Translations under genes and position numbers: made by a program | The notes under the pieces: generated by a model | The model's input: the letters and a program-made list of their open reading frames with translations, nothing else | Database searches by the model: none | What the model was told of the DNA's origin: nothing | In this document: positions 1 through 11,004 of the stretch, in pieces | Position numbering within the stretch: the stretch's first letter is position 1 | Layout of the letters: the number at the start of each line of letters is the position of its first letter | Assembly (NCBI GenBank): GCA_016720595.1 | Contig: JADKKI010000042.1 | Span: 23,864-87,863, forward strand | Source of the DNA: Myxococcales bacterium | GTDB lineage: Bacteria; Myxococcota_A; Polyangia; Haliangiales; Haliangiaceae | Length of the DNA: 64,000 nt | Direction: 5' to 3'

Positions 1-2
1 TC

Positions 3-146
3 GGCGCCGGCTGGATCGCGGCGAAGGCCACGCTCCCGATCCGGATCTTGATCACGTTCGGAATCACCCCGGTGATCGCGGCCGTGGTCCGTCGTCGCAA
101 GCCCGCGAAGCCAAAGAACGACGACGACGACGACGACGACGAGTGA
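3..146 (+). CDS. C-terminal end of a membrane protein, cut by window start
   Basis: The frame is open from the window edge and ends at TGA 144-146, leaving 47 residues. What remains is one hydrophobic segment (residues about 12-28, with ILITFGITPVIAAVV) followed by a basic stretch (RRRKPAKPK) and a tail of about seven aspartates encoded by a GAC run. Hydrophobic helix followed by a positive patch suggests the C-terminus faces the cytoplasm. The family cannot be told from this tail. The poly-Asp run sits on a trinucleotide repeat and its length may be unstable. Confidence 0.5.
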   Translation, partial: GAGWIAAKATLPIRILITFGITPVIAAVVRRRKPAKPKNDDDDDDDE

Positions 147-219
147 CCGTCGCCGGGCCCTGCCCACGCTTGCCGCCGATCACCGTTCGCGCCCGCGGCC
201 TGTCGCGTGTTGTACGGAC

Positions 220-1005
220 ATGTCCCTGCGCCATCTGTTGCCCCTCACCGTCCTCGCGACCGCATGTACGACCCTGGGCCCGATGCCCGCGACGACCGGG
301 GTCTCGGCAATCCCCGCCAGCCGTCCCGGCGTCGAGCTGCAGGCCGGGGTCATGCCCGCGTTCTTCCTCAGTGACGCTGCGCAAGCCACCGACCCGGGAA
401 GTGCCGCGACCCCACAGCTCGCAGCACTACTCGATCCGGATCGGCTGTTCGGGACCAAGGGCCTGATCCTCGGTGCGAGGACCTGGGGCGACGACGGAGA
501 CCGTCCGTTCGAGCCGATGATCGGCCTGCGGCGGCGGCTCGACGACACCTTTGCGATCGCGGGGATCGCGTTCGGTACACATGCACGCGGCGCCGAGAGC
601 GGCGCGAGCTACGAAGCAACTCGCATGGGCGCCGAACTCGCGATCGATGCGAGCCTGATCTCACTCGCGAGCTGGCTCGCGATCCATGGTCAAGCGACGG
701 CGTCCGCGACGTATCTCGACGCTACCGGAACGTACTGCGTCGGCGGATCGGGGCAAGGCGTCGACTGCGACGCCACCAGCCGCCATGTCGATGGGGCGAT
801 CGAGGGCATCTATGCTGCGGCCACCGCGGGCATCTCGATCGACCTCGCGCGGCGCCCACACGGGATGGTGCATGGCATCCGCGTGGCGATGATGGGCGCG
901 ATCGGCGCGCGCCCGCGGATCCGTGATGGCGTTCAGGAGCCGAGCAGCGATCACTACAAGACGATCGGGTTCTCGCTCACGCTCGGCCTCGGCGACGACC
1001 GATAG
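220..1005 (+). CDS. Predicted lipoprotein, unknown function
   Basis: The 261-residue product begins MSLRHLLPLTVLATACT, a lipoprotein signal with lipobox LATAC, so the mature protein should be anchored at Cys16. The body alternates short hydrophobic stretches and turns (GLILGARTWG, RMGAELAIDASLISLASWLAI, ending SLTLGLGDDR), which would suit a small beta-barrel or beta-sandwich envelope protein, but I recognise no family. Two cysteines near residues 173 and 182 (YCVGGSGQGVDC) could form a disulfide. Its 3' end overlaps the convergent gene that ends at 954 by 52 bp. Confidence 0.75.
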   Translation: MSLRHLLPLTVLATACTTLGPMPATTGVSAIPASRPGVELQAGVMPAFFLSDAAQATDPGSAATPQLAALLDPDRLFGTKGLILGARTWGDDGDRPFEPMIGLRRRLDDTFAIAGIAFGTHARGAESGASYEATRMGAELAIDASLISLASWLAIHGQATASATYLDATGTYCVGGSGQGVDCDATSRHVDGAIEGIYAAATAGISIDLARRPHGMVHGIRVAMMGAIGARPRIRDGVQEPSSDHYKTIGFSLTLGLGDDR

Positions 1006-1379
1006 AGCCCCGACATCGCGCGCGCGACCGGCACGGGTGGTGCCTCGACATGGCGCGTCCACTTCTCGAGCATCAGCGCCGCGACCACCGTGGGGATCGA
1101 GGACACGAGCGCGAGGTCCTGCATCCCGAACTCGCGCGCGAGGCCGAACACCACGCCGAGCGCAGGCATGGTGAGCACGGCGATCCGGATCGCCGGTGGG
1201 CTCGTGGACATGACGGACGACAGCGCGCCGAGCCCGGCGCCCGCGAGCACGCCTGGCAGGCCGCCGAACAGGATCACGAGCATCGCGATGTTCGCGTGAC
1301 CTTCGACGCCCGCCATCCCGATCGCGATCACGAACACGTTGAGGGCCCCGAGCAGGGTGCCTTTCCACAGGCCGTTCAC
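954..1379 (-). CDS. Small polytopic membrane protein
   Basis: The 141-residue protein has about four predicted membrane helices (residues about 8-25, 29-52, 65-82 and 87-105), rich in Gly and Ala, and then a polar C-terminal tail. No family is recognised. Its stop lies inside the 3' end of the convergent lipoprotein gene, giving a 52-bp overlap. The hydrophobic pattern and clean ATG start support a real gene; function is unknown. Confidence 0.65.
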   Translation of the reverse strand: MNGLWKGTLLGALNVFVIAIGMAGVEGHANIAMLVILFGGLPGVLAGAGLGALSSVMSTSPPAIRIAVLTMPALGVVFGLAREFGMQDLALVSSIPTVVAALMLEKWTRHVEAPPVPVARAMSGLYRSSPRPSVSENPIVL

Positions 1380-1443
1380 CCTCCGATCTTAGCAGCTGGA
1401 GCGTCCAAATCTCGTGGAGATCTCGTGGACGACCAGGCCGGAA

Positions 1444-1629
1444 TCACCGCGTCAGGAGGGCGATCACCGCGAGCGCGGCGCAGATCACGATGAACGCCGT
1501 GAAGAACGTCCCGTTCCCCAGCTTCCACTCGGTGGGCTCCCCGAGCCGCCAGCTCGACATCGCGCGATAGTCGCGCTCGGCGAGATCGCGGGTCTCGGAC
1601 TTCGCGAGGTGCAGATGGGAGGTGGACAT
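1444..1629 (-). CDS. Small single-span membrane protein
   Basis: This 61-residue protein starts MSTSHLHLAKSETRDLAERDYR and ends with a membrane helix (FFTAFIVICAALAVIALL) and one arginine. I chose the ATG at 1629 over an upstream ATG because GGGAG lies about 10 nt before it and because the upstream extension is an arginine-rich run of the kind seen in out-of-frame GC-rich DNA. The topology is a soluble N-terminus with a tail anchor. Function is unknown. Confidence 0.55.
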   Translation of the reverse strand: MSTSHLHLAKSETRDLAERDYRAMSSWRLGEPTEWKLGNGTFFTAFIVICAALAVIALLTR

Positions 1630-1752
1630 GGCGCGAATTCTCCCGCGCCGCGGAGCCGTGATCCAAGTTTTCACCTGGTGCCCACTCCGGAGGCCACACG
1701 TGCACCGCCCCGAGCATCACCGACCACCTCCGGCGCGCCGTAGACTCCACGC

Positions 1753-2607
1753 GTGGCGATCCGCGGCTACTACCTCGGCTGTCCTGGCTGGGGGCTCAAG
1801 GCCTGGGTGGGGCGCCTGTTCCCCGCGGGGACCAAGCACACCGAGTTCCTCGCGCGCTACGCAGAGGTGTTCAACACCGTCGAGGGCAACACCACGTTCT
1901 ATGCGCTGCCCACGCCAGAGATCGTGGCGCGCTGGAACGAACAGGTCCCTGCCACGTTTCGGTTCTGCTTCAAGTTCCCGCGCACGATCACGCACGATGC
2001 GATGCTCGTGGATTGCGACGACGACGTCACCACGTTCCTTCATCGGCTCACACCACTCGGTGACAAGCTCGGCACGCTGTTCCTCCAGCTCCCGCCCCGG
2101 TTCGGCGCCGCGCAGCTCCCCGGCCTCCGCGCGTTCCTGTCCACGCTGCCCGCCGCGTTCCACTATGGCGTCGAGCTGCGCGACGAGGTGTTCTTTCACG
2201 CCGGCCCCGCGGCCACCGAGCTGGTCGAGCTGCTCGCCGCGCGTGACGTGGACCTCGTCCTGATGGACACCCGCGGCATCCAGTCGAGCAAGAGCCTCGA
2301 GTTCGCCGACGTGCGCGGACGCAAGCCCGCGCTGCCGGTGCTGATGCGCACCACGGGGACGCGGCCGCTCGTCCGGTTCGTCCCGCACGAGGTGTTCGAG
2401 GAGAGCCGCGGGTTCGCCGAGCCGTGGAGCCAGCAGCTCGCCACCTGGATCGAGGAGGGCAAGCAGCCGTACTTCTTCATGCACGCGCCCGACGACACGT
2501 TCGCGCCCGAGAACGCCTACACGTTCCACGCGATGCTACGTGCACACGCGCAGGTCGGCGAGCTCCCGCCATGGCCCGGCGCACCGCGCCAGCTCGGGCT
2601 GTTCTGA
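1753..2607 (+). CDS. DUF72 (YecE-like) family protein
   Basis: The 284-residue product matches the DUF72 family, a TIM-barrel fold related to endonuclease IV-like proteins whose biochemical role is not settled. Visible family marks are the N-terminal YYLGCPGWGLKAWVGRLFP, the FNTVEGNTTFYALP segment, the FRFCFKFPRTITHD strand-turn, and a late segment PYFFMHAPDDTFAPENA. Length is normal for the family (about 240-300). Translation probably starts at the GTG at 1753. The next gene, on the same strand, starts 17 bp downstream, so the two may be cotranscribed. Confidence 0.88.
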   Translation: MAIRGYYLGCPGWGLKAWVGRLFPAGTKHTEFLARYAEVFNTVEGNTTFYALPTPEIVARWNEQVPATFRFCFKFPRTITHDAMLVDCDDDVTTFLHRLTPLGDKLGTLFLQLPPRFGAAQLPGLRAFLSTLPAAFHYGVELRDEVFFHAGPAATELVELLAARDVDLVLMDTRGIQSSKSLEFADVRGRKPALPVLMRTTGTRPLVRFVPHEVFEESRGFAEPWSQQLATWIEEGKQPYFFMHAPDDTFAPENAYTFHAMLRAHAQVGELPPWPGAPRQLGLF

Positions 2608-2624
2608 GCTGCTGCTGCTAAGGT

Positions 2625-3467
2625 GTGCGCGTGCGCGCGCTCCTGAGCTGTGTCCTTCTGGCCGCGTGTTCGCGCGGCGCGGCTCCTCCCACTGCGACGC
2701 CCGCGCCCGCGAAGGCGACCGTCACCGACGGCCCCTCGGCCCTCGTGGCACCCGCGGCGAACCCGAGCCGGCCCGATGCACCGTCCTGGATCGGTGTGCG
2801 CTTCGATCGGCGGACCACCCGCGTGATCCAGGTGCTGCCCGGAGCGCCGGCCGAGCTCGGCGGCATCAAGATCGGAGATGTGGTGACCTCGATCGACGGG
2901 CGCGCCGTGTTCCTCGATGTCGAGGCCGTGGAGACCATCCGCGGGCATGCACCGGGCAAGGCCGCGTTCGTGGTCCAGCGCGGGGGGAAGAGCGTTCCGC
3001 TCTCGATCCCGATCGCGCAGATGCCCGACATCGACGATCTCCCGCGACAGACGCTGCTCGACAAGCCGGCGCCGAAGTTCGCGGCGCAGCTGATCGCCGG
3101 GGCGTACTCGCCGGTGCTCAAGGATCTCGCCGGGCACGTGGTCGTCGTCGATTTCTGGGCCACGTGGTGTGGGCCGTGCGCGATGACGATGCCGTTCCTC
3201 GATCGCTGGCAGACCACCTATGGGCCGCGCGGGCTGCGGATCGTCGGGCTGACGTCGGAGGACGATGACATCGTCAAGGAGTTCCTCGTCGATCATCCGC
3301 TGAGCTATGCGATCGGTCGCGATGCGGAGGACAAGATCGGTCAGCTCTACCTGCGGTTCGCGGTGCCGATGCTCGTCGTGATCGACAAGGCCGGCGTGGT
3401 CCGGCACGTCCAGATCGGCGCGGATCGGTTCGATGCCGTCGAGGCCGCGATCACCAAGCTGCTGTGA
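2625..3467 (+). CDS. Lipoprotein with PDZ and thioredoxin (TlpA-like) domains
   Basis: The 280-residue protein has a lipoprotein signal (LLSCVLLAACS), a Pro/Ala-rich linker, a PDZ domain at about residues 53-130 (WIGVRF, then VIQVLPGAPAELGGIKIGD) and a thioredoxin fold at about 145-280. The redox motif WCGPC has cysteines at about 182 and 185, and the cis-proline loop is AVPML. By analogy with TlpA/ResA it should act as a membrane-anchored thiol-disulfide protein on the outer face of a membrane, with the PDZ giving partner recognition; that partner is unknown. Two GTG starts (2625 and 2631) are possible. PDZ joined to TlpA is an uncommon order. Confidence 0.9.
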   Translation: MRVRALLSCVLLAACSRGAAPPTATPAPAKATVTDGPSALVAPAANPSRPDAPSWIGVRFDRRTTRVIQVLPGAPAELGGIKIGDVVTSIDGRAVFLDVEAVETIRGHAPGKAAFVVQRGGKSVPLSIPIAQMPDIDDLPRQTLLDKPAPKFAAQLIAGAYSPVLKDLAGHVVVVDFWATWCGPCAMTMPFLDRWQTTYGPRGLRIVGLTSEDDDIVKEFLVDHPLSYAIGRDAEDKIGQLYLRFAVPMLVVIDKAGVVRHVQIGADRFDAVEAAITKLL

Positions 3468-3494
3468 GCGAGCGACCGGTCCGGAGCCCCGGCG

Positions 3495-4301
3495 CTACGC
3501 AGGCCAATCGAGCCCCGCGCAGGGGAACCGGGTCCCGGCGGGAAAGCGCAGACCGAACTGCTCGTCGAGCACGGCCAGCAGCTCGTCTGGAGAGCCGAGG
3601 GTGCGTTCGTGCGCCTGGCCATCGCGGCCGCGGATCGTCAGCACGCGATTGAGCACGGTCACGCGCCCACCATCGGGCAGCGCGCGCGCGACGAGGAGGC
3701 GATGCTTGAAGTGCGATTCGGGGTGCGAGCTCGTGTACCAGTTCGCGACGATGCGATCGATCGGCGGCATCTCTTCGAGGGTGAGCTCGGCCACATCGTG
3801 CCACTCGCCGCCGAACTGGACCTGGTGATAGATCCGATCGTTCTCGCGCAACAGCCGGCGCGGCTCGTGCGGTGTGGGCTGCGCGCCATGCTCGGCCAGA
3901 CGCAGCGCACTGCCGATCGACATCGTGCCCACACCGACATCGGCCAGCCAGGACTCTGCGAGCTCGACGCGCACGAGGAGGTGCGTGCGCGCCGGGGTGT
4001 AGTCCCGTGGCCGGCCGTAGCGCACGCGGGCGCTCAGCGGCTGCACGGTGAACCCCAGCTGCTCGAGGACGTGGAGGAGCAGCGTGTTCTGCTCGAAGCA
4101 GTATCCGCCGCGCCGTGCGTGCACGAGCTTGCGCTCGATCGCGTGGGGTTCGAGATCGATCGGTACGCCGCGCAGGACGTCGAGGTTCTCGAACGGGATC
4201 GCCTGGATGTGCGCGAGCACGATGCTGTTCAACGTGTCGAGCGTCGGTGTGCGGGGGCCGCGGTGATCGATCCGGGCGAAGTAGGCATCGAGGTCGAGCA
4301 C
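3495..4301 (-). CDS. nat: Arylamine N-acetyltransferase
   Basis: The protein (268 residues from the GTG at 4301) fits the NAT family, which transfers acetyl from acetyl-CoA to arylamines and hydrazines. The catalytic triad is visible: Cys68 in RRGGYCFEQN, His107 in ARTHLLVRV and Asp121 in WLADVGVG. The length is close to the usual 270-280. I start at VLDLDAYFARI, which matches NAT N-termini, rather than further upstream, where the frame is an arginine-rich run inside the neighbouring gene. It lies 16 bp downstream of the hypothetical gene ending at 4318 and is probably cotranscribed with it. Confidence 0.92.
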   Translation of the reverse strand: MLDLDAYFARIDHRGPRTPTLDTLNSIVLAHIQAIPFENLDVLRGVPIDLEPHAIERKLVHARRGGYCFEQNTLLLHVLEQLGFTVQPLSARVRYGRPRDYTPARTHLLVRVELAESWLADVGVGTMSIGSALRLAEHGAQPTPHEPRRLLRENDRIYHQVQFGGEWHDVAELTLEEMPPIDRIVANWYTSSHPESHFKHRLLVARALPDGGRVTVLNRVLTIRGRDGQAHERTLGSPDELLAVLDEQFGLRFPAGTRFPCAGLDWPA

Positions 4302-4317
4302 CGGGGGATCGTACCGC

Positions 4318-5250
4318 CTATCGATACGGCGAGCCCGAGTCCGCCGCCTGCAGCAAGGTCTCGAGCAGGCGCAGCATCGCCTGCAGCTGGCTCGTCGTGG
4401 CGAGGCCACGCACCGCCACGCGCACCTGTGCCGATGAGGAGATCGCGACGATCTTGCCGCGGAGCACCAGCGCTTCGAGTGCTGGCGTCGACAGCGTGGG
4501 CTTCCCCGTCACGAGATAGCGGCCCGCGCCGAGCTCGAGATCGTGCGCCTCGAACGGCTCGGCCTCGCGGAGGCTCCAGCGCGACCGCTGACGCCCGTCG
4601 TTGCCGGCGAGGTTCGTGCGCAGCGAATCCTCTCGGGCCAGCCAGTCCACATCACGCCGGGCCGCCTCGGCCCAGGTCAGATACAGGCGCAGCGCGCCGA
4701 CGGGGTTCATCACCGTGCCGGTGGGCGGCCACCGCGGGTCCGCCCTGCCCTGCGCCGAGGTCACGAGCTCGTCCCACGCCGTCAAGAACGTCTGATGGTC
4801 CGCCGCCAGCGCGCGGTGCACGTCGAGGTGACGCGTGAGCGCGGTGTCGTCGTCGGCATCGTTCTGCCCGGTGACGCGCGCGACGCCGCCACGCACGTAC
4901 AGCGTCAACGCATCGTCGAGCGCCGTGCGCGCGCCGAGCGCGTGGCGCGTCTGGGGCCCCATGATGATCGGCAGGAGTGCGGGCGTATCCGAGAACACGA
5001 AGTGCCGGTGATCGAACGCCGGATCGCCCACGCGAAAGTCGCGCCAGAACCCGTGCTCCATGCCCTTGCGCGAGGCGAACAGCAGCAGTCGCTCGGGCAT
5101 CGGGAACGGCGCCTCGCTCGTGACCGACCAGCGCTTGCCCCACCATCGGCCGAGGACCTCGAACTCGACACCGTCACAGCCGCCCCGCAGCTCCTTGGGC
5201 GCGCCTGCCCAGCGAGCGTCCGGACGCGCCGCGAGGAACGAGGGCTTCAC
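4318..5250 (-). CDS. Hypothetical protein upstream of nat
   Basis: The 310-residue product is soluble, with no signal peptide or membrane helix. It starts MKPSFLAARPDARWAGAPKELRGG, and has aromatic-rich stretches (EVLGRWWGKRWSV, GMEHGFWRDFRVGDPAFDHRHFVF) and a C-terminal leucine-rich helix. I do not recognise the family. It is the first gene of a likely two-gene unit with the N-acetyltransferase. Composition and codon positions match its neighbours, so it is a real gene. Confidence 0.7.
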   Translation of the reverse strand: MKPSFLAARPDARWAGAPKELRGGCDGVEFEVLGRWWGKRWSVTSEAPFPMPERLLLFASRKGMEHGFWRDFRVGDPAFDHRHFVFSDTPALLPIIMGPQTRHALGARTALDDALTLYVRGGVARVTGQNDADDDTALTRHLDVHRALAADHQTFLTAWDELVTSAQGRADPRWPPTGTVMNPVGALRLYLTWAEAARRDVDWLAREDSLRTNLAGNDGRQRSRWSLREAEPFEAHDLELGAGRYLVTGKPTLSTPALEALVLRGKIVAISSSAQVRVAVRGLATTSQLQAMLRLLETLLQAADSGSPYR

Positions 5251-5300
5251 AGCGCGAACATTGTAGCGGAACCATCAGCGAGCGCTGGTGTCCCAGGAGC

Positions 5301-5636
5301 ATGAGGCTGGCCCCGCTCGTGATCCTGTGCGGCCTCGCGACGAGCGCCGGTGCGTATCCCGACACGTCGCTGATCCGCCGCCAGATCCGGGTGCATCTGC
5401 GCGAGATCCGAGCGTGCTACGAGAAGGCGCTCGTGAAGGAGCCCAAGCTCGAAGGACGGGTGGTCGCGACGTTCACGATCGGCAAGACGGGTGCGGTCAC
5501 CGCGAGCAAGGCGGAGGGGCTCCCCGCGATCGATGGCTGCATCGCTGGTGTGATCCGCACGATCAAGTTCCCACCGTCGCCGCCCTCGAAGGGCTTCATC
5601 AACGTGAGCTATCCGTTCGTGTTCCAGCCCCGCTGA
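5301..5636 (+). CDS. Stand-alone AgmX/PglI-type TonB-like domain protein
   Basis: The 111-residue protein has a Sec signal (LVILCGLATSAGA) and then only one domain: the C-terminal domain seen in myxobacterial AgmX/PglI and TonB-like proteins. Its marks are IRACYEKAL, LEGRVVATFTIGKTGAV, an internal Cys in IDGCIAGVIRTIKFPP, and the closing YPFVF. In larger proteins this domain ends a periplasm-spanning protein; here it would be free in the periplasm. The two cysteines (RACYE and DGCIA) occur at the positions the family usually uses for a disulfide. The same domain closes the protein at 9834-10424. Confidence 0.82.
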   Translation: MRLAPLVILCGLATSAGAYPDTSLIRRQIRVHLREIRACYEKALVKEPKLEGRVVATFTIGKTGAVTASKAEGLPAIDGCIAGVIRTIKFPPSPPSKGFINVSYPFVFQPR

Positions 5637-5717
5637 CGGCTCGGAGTTCCCACAAGCGTGCGACGCGCCTGTCATAGCGGAGGCGATCGCCGATGTGGAC
5701 GGCGACGGAGATCAAGG

Positions 5718-6560
5718 TCAGCACCGCGCGAACAAGTCCAGCACGGCCGCCAGCACCGCCTCGGGTGCCTCCAGCTGCGGGTAGTGACCCGCATCCGGCA
5801 GCTCGACCACGTCCGGTCGCGGCACCAGCTCGCGGTACCGCGCCACCATGTGTGCTCCCGACACGGGATCGAGCAGGCCATCGATCAGCCTGAGCGGGAC
5901 CGGGCAGGCGATCAGCGCGTCCACCCAGCGCGCGCGATGCCGGCGACGTTCGGCGATGTACCCGATCAGCTTCGGCATCACGCGCATGCCCTCGCCCGCG
6001 ATGACCAGGCTCCACATCGCACGCAGCTCGGCCTCCGGAGGTGGCGCCTGGCCCCACAGCCGCCGCATCGAGCGCGCGAACGTGCCGTACGAGCTGAGGC
6101 GAGCGATCAGCGCGCCGAGTGGCGAGGCGAGCAGCTTCTGCGTCAACACCGGCCGATGCTGCTCGGGAAACATCCCGCCGTTGAGCAGGCACACGCCGCG
6201 GACGTTCGCTCGCCGCGCGAGCAGCTCCTGCGCCACCGAGAGCCCATAGTCATGCGCGAGCAAGCGGTACGCACCGGTCACGCCCTCGCGCGCGAGCAGC
6301 GCCTCCTGGAGATCCGCCTGGCGCACGATCGAGTACGCGGCATCGCGCGGCTTGGCGGAGAACCCGTAGCCGAGCATGTCCACGGTCAGGCACCGGTATC
6401 GAGCGGTCAGACCGGGCCACAGCTTCCACCAGTCCCACGAGGCAGTGGGGAACCCGTGGATCAACAGAAGAGGCTCGCCCGTGCCCTCGACCCGGCAGAA
6501 CATCCGGTGGCCCCGCCAATCAAACGACGTCCCACCGGCGCGCCACTCCTCGGGAGTCAT
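5718..6560 (-). CDS. Alpha/beta hydrolase, MEST/epoxide hydrolase-like
   Basis: The 280-residue protein has the alpha/beta hydrolase fold: oxyanion motif HGFPTASWDWWKLWP at about residues 35-50, nucleophile elbow LAHDYGLSVAQELL with Asp rather than Ser, and a late acid/His pair ending in LPDAGHYPQLEAPE. An Asp nucleophile in HDYG is typical of epoxide hydrolases, haloalkane dehalogenases and the MEST group; VAQELLARR after the elbow is closest to MEST-like proteins. The substrate cannot be told. There is no signal peptide, so it should be cytoplasmic. Confidence 0.85.
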   Translation of the reverse strand: MTPEEWRAGGTSFDWRGHRMFCRVEGTGEPLLLIHGFPTASWDWWKLWPGLTARYRCLTVDMLGYGFSAKPRDAAYSIVRQADLQEALLAREGVTGAYRLLAHDYGLSVAQELLARRANVRGVCLLNGGMFPEQHRPVLTQKLLASPLGALIARLSSYGTFARSMRRLWGQAPPPEAELRAMWSLVIAGEGMRVMPKLIGYIAERRRHRARWVDALIACPVPLRLIDGLLDPVSGAHMVARYRELVPRPDVVELPDAGHYPQLEAPEAVLAAVLDLFARC

Positions 6561-6638
6561 CCTCCAACGGTAACGCGACCCCGGATGTACGTCCGTGTAG
6601 GCGGAACCTTTCGGAGGGGTCGCGCGTTTGAAAGCACC

Positions 6639-7406
6639 ATGCTCATCCCGCCGTCCTCGCCTCCCACCCAGCTCGGCCGCACCCTCGTGATCGGCGGCCT
6701 CGCGGCCTCACTGCTCAGCATCACGGTCGCGAGCGCGGCGCTCGCCAGCCAGGCCGCGCGTGCACCGATGGATCCGTGTGGGACAGGGATCGATGACGCC
6801 GCGCTGTCCTCCCGCGACCGTGGGTTCGTCGCGCGCCGCCTGCTCGCATGCTCGGACGTCACGCACGGCCGGATCTCGGATGCGGAGTACCACCAGCAGA
6901 TCGCCGAGATCGACGCCGCGTGGAGTACGCGGATGACTCCGGTTGTCATCGCGCCACCCACGCTCCAGTGGGCCTCCTCGATCCGCGGCTTCTCGACCCA
7001 GTACACCACCGCGTCGTGGGCCGCCGATCGCGTCCTCGGCCCACCCGACGTGTTCCCCTCGCACGGCGACAACGCGAACGCATGGGCGTCGCTGGGTGCC
7101 GATGATCGCGACGAGTGGATCGAGGTCGGCTATGCGCAGCCGATGCAGGTCAGCGCCGTCGAGGTGCTCGAGACGTTCAACCCGGGTGCCGTGACCGCGA
7201 TCGAGATGATCACGGCGAGCGGCCAGCGCATCGTCGCGTACCAGGGCGCGGCCGGCGCGAAAGGCCAGGGATCGAACACGCTGCGCGTCGACGTCGGTTG
7301 CACCTCCGAGCCGATCGTCGCGGTGAGCGTTCGTCTCGCTTCGACCAAGGTCGCCGGCTGGAACGAGCTCGATGCGATCGGCCTCGCGCCCTGCGCCGAG
7401 CAGTGA
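6639..7406 (+). CDS. Exported protein with galactose-binding-like beta-sandwich domain
   Basis: The 255-residue product has an N-terminal hydrophobic segment (TLVIGGLAASLLSITVASAALA), a spacer with two cysteines, and then, from about residue 110, a domain with the pattern TASWAADRVLGPPDVFPSHG ... WASLGADDRDEWIEVGY ... SAVEVLETFNPGAV. That pattern matches the galactose-binding-like/discoidin-type beta-sandwich found beside FBXL4-like and other carbohydrate-binding proteins. It probably binds a sugar or another surface ligand outside the cytoplasm. The ATG at 6639 lies after a purine-rich GGAGGGG at 6613-6619. Confidence 0.75.
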   Translation: MLIPPSSPPTQLGRTLVIGGLAASLLSITVASAALASQAARAPMDPCGTGIDDAALSSRDRGFVARRLLACSDVTHGRISDAEYHQQIAEIDAAWSTRMTPVVIAPPTLQWASSIRGFSTQYTTASWAADRVLGPPDVFPSHGDNANAWASLGADDRDEWIEVGYAQPMQVSAVEVLETFNPGAVTAIEMITASGQRIVAYQGAAGAKGQGSNTLRVDVGCTSEPIVAVSVRLASTKVAGWNELDAIGLAPCAEQ

Positions 7407-7491
7407 CCGTGCTGTTCTGACACGACCGCGCTCCTGCGCCACGCGGTTCGCACGGCCTTCGCGCGACCAACGCAGCCCTCACGTTAATCCG

Positions 7492-7878
7492 ATGGATCAT
7501 TCGATCGCGCCCGACTACGGTGGGATCGTGCCCCCAGGACGCGTGCTGATCGTCGACGATGATGATGACGTGAGAGCGCTGCATCAAGACGCGATGGAAC
7601 GCCACGGCTACGAGGTCGTTGCGGTCGGTGGTGGTGCCGAGGCACTCGCGTTCCTCGATCGCGATGTCCCGTCGATCGTGCTGCTCGATCTCCACATGGA
7701 CGATGGCAACGGCTGGGAGGTGCTCGGCGCGGTCCGAGGCCACCCCCGCTTCGCGAACACCCGGGTCGTGGTGATCACCGGTTCGATGGCGCCGGTCTCG
7801 CCACCGACGAAGGTCCTCCGCAAGCCGTTCAAGTTCGCGGCGTTGCTCGCGGCGCTCGACCAAAAGGTCGCGTCGTAG
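7492..7878 (+). CDS. Single-domain response regulator (CheY-like)
   Basis: The 128-residue protein is one receiver domain: acidic cluster VDDDDD at 21-26, phosphoacceptor Asp66 in VLLDLHM, Thr in VITGS, and Lys in LRKPF. There is no output domain, so it should act by protein contact, either in a phosphorelay or on a motor or kinase. No histidine kinase is nearby. The next gene starts 30 bp downstream and may be cotranscribed. The ATG at 7492 gives the usual CheY length plus a short N-terminal extension. Confidence 0.9.
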   Translation: MDHSIAPDYGGIVPPGRVLIVDDDDDVRALHQDAMERHGYEVVAVGGGAEALAFLDRDVPSIVLLDLHMDDGNGWEVLGAVRGHPRFANTRVVVITGSMAPVSPPTKVLRKPFKFAALLAALDQKVAS

Positions 7879-7908
7879 GCGGGCACCACCGTTCCCGGCT
7901 GCGATAGC

Positions 7909-10420
<2,512 letters not shown>

Positions 10421-10424
<4 letters not shown>

Positions 10425-10927
10425 CTAATCTTGGCGAGATCGTGGCCGCGCGCGAGTGAATCGGCGCGCTTGATCAGCGTGGGGATCCGAAACGGCCCGT
10501 GCATCGCGGTGATCTGTGCGGCCGCCACTGCCTGTTCGATCCCGATCGCGGTGACGTACAGCGGCGTCGCGCTGGCACCGCGGATCACCGGCGTTGCGGT
10601 CGCGCCGACGAACGAGGTCTTCGCGACGCCGATCACCGGTGCACCGCAGCGCTCGTGCACGTGGACTCCGAGGCCGGGCCGGTCCGGTCCGAGCCAGACG
10701 TAGCCATCGATCACGATCACCTCGATCGACAGGGTCACGCGCCCGACGATCGCCGCGACGTACGGAAGCTCGCGCTCGAAGAACGCCCCGGGCACGTACG
10801 GCGCAGGATCGGGTGCGTGAGTGTCCACGAGCTCGAACGCCGACGTAGCGTCGGTCCAGGCGTGAAACCCGACCAGCGCCGCGGTGATCGCCGTGGCGCC
10901 GTACTGCACGTCGACGCAGACGATCAC
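10421..10927 (-). CDS. nfi: Endonuclease V-like protein
   Basis: The 168-residue protein matches the core of endonuclease V, which cuts DNA or RNA 3' of deaminated bases such as inosine. Catalytic positions seen are Asp6 in CVDVQYG, an acidic pair in PGAFFEREL (Glu51/53) and Asp74 in VIDGYVWLG, plus the conserved GVAKTSF. It is shorter than the usual ~220 residues: the N-terminal helix before the first catalytic Asp is absent. The DGHGxxH segment of the family is DGYVWLG here, so the usual histidines are missing. Activity is therefore uncertain, although the fold assignment is good. Confidence 0.8.
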
Positions 10928-11004
10928 ACCGAGAGCTTAGCTCACCCGATGATCTTGGCGCGGTCGATCGCGTGCGTTGGGTCTGCACGCCTACAAGCGC
11001 GTGA

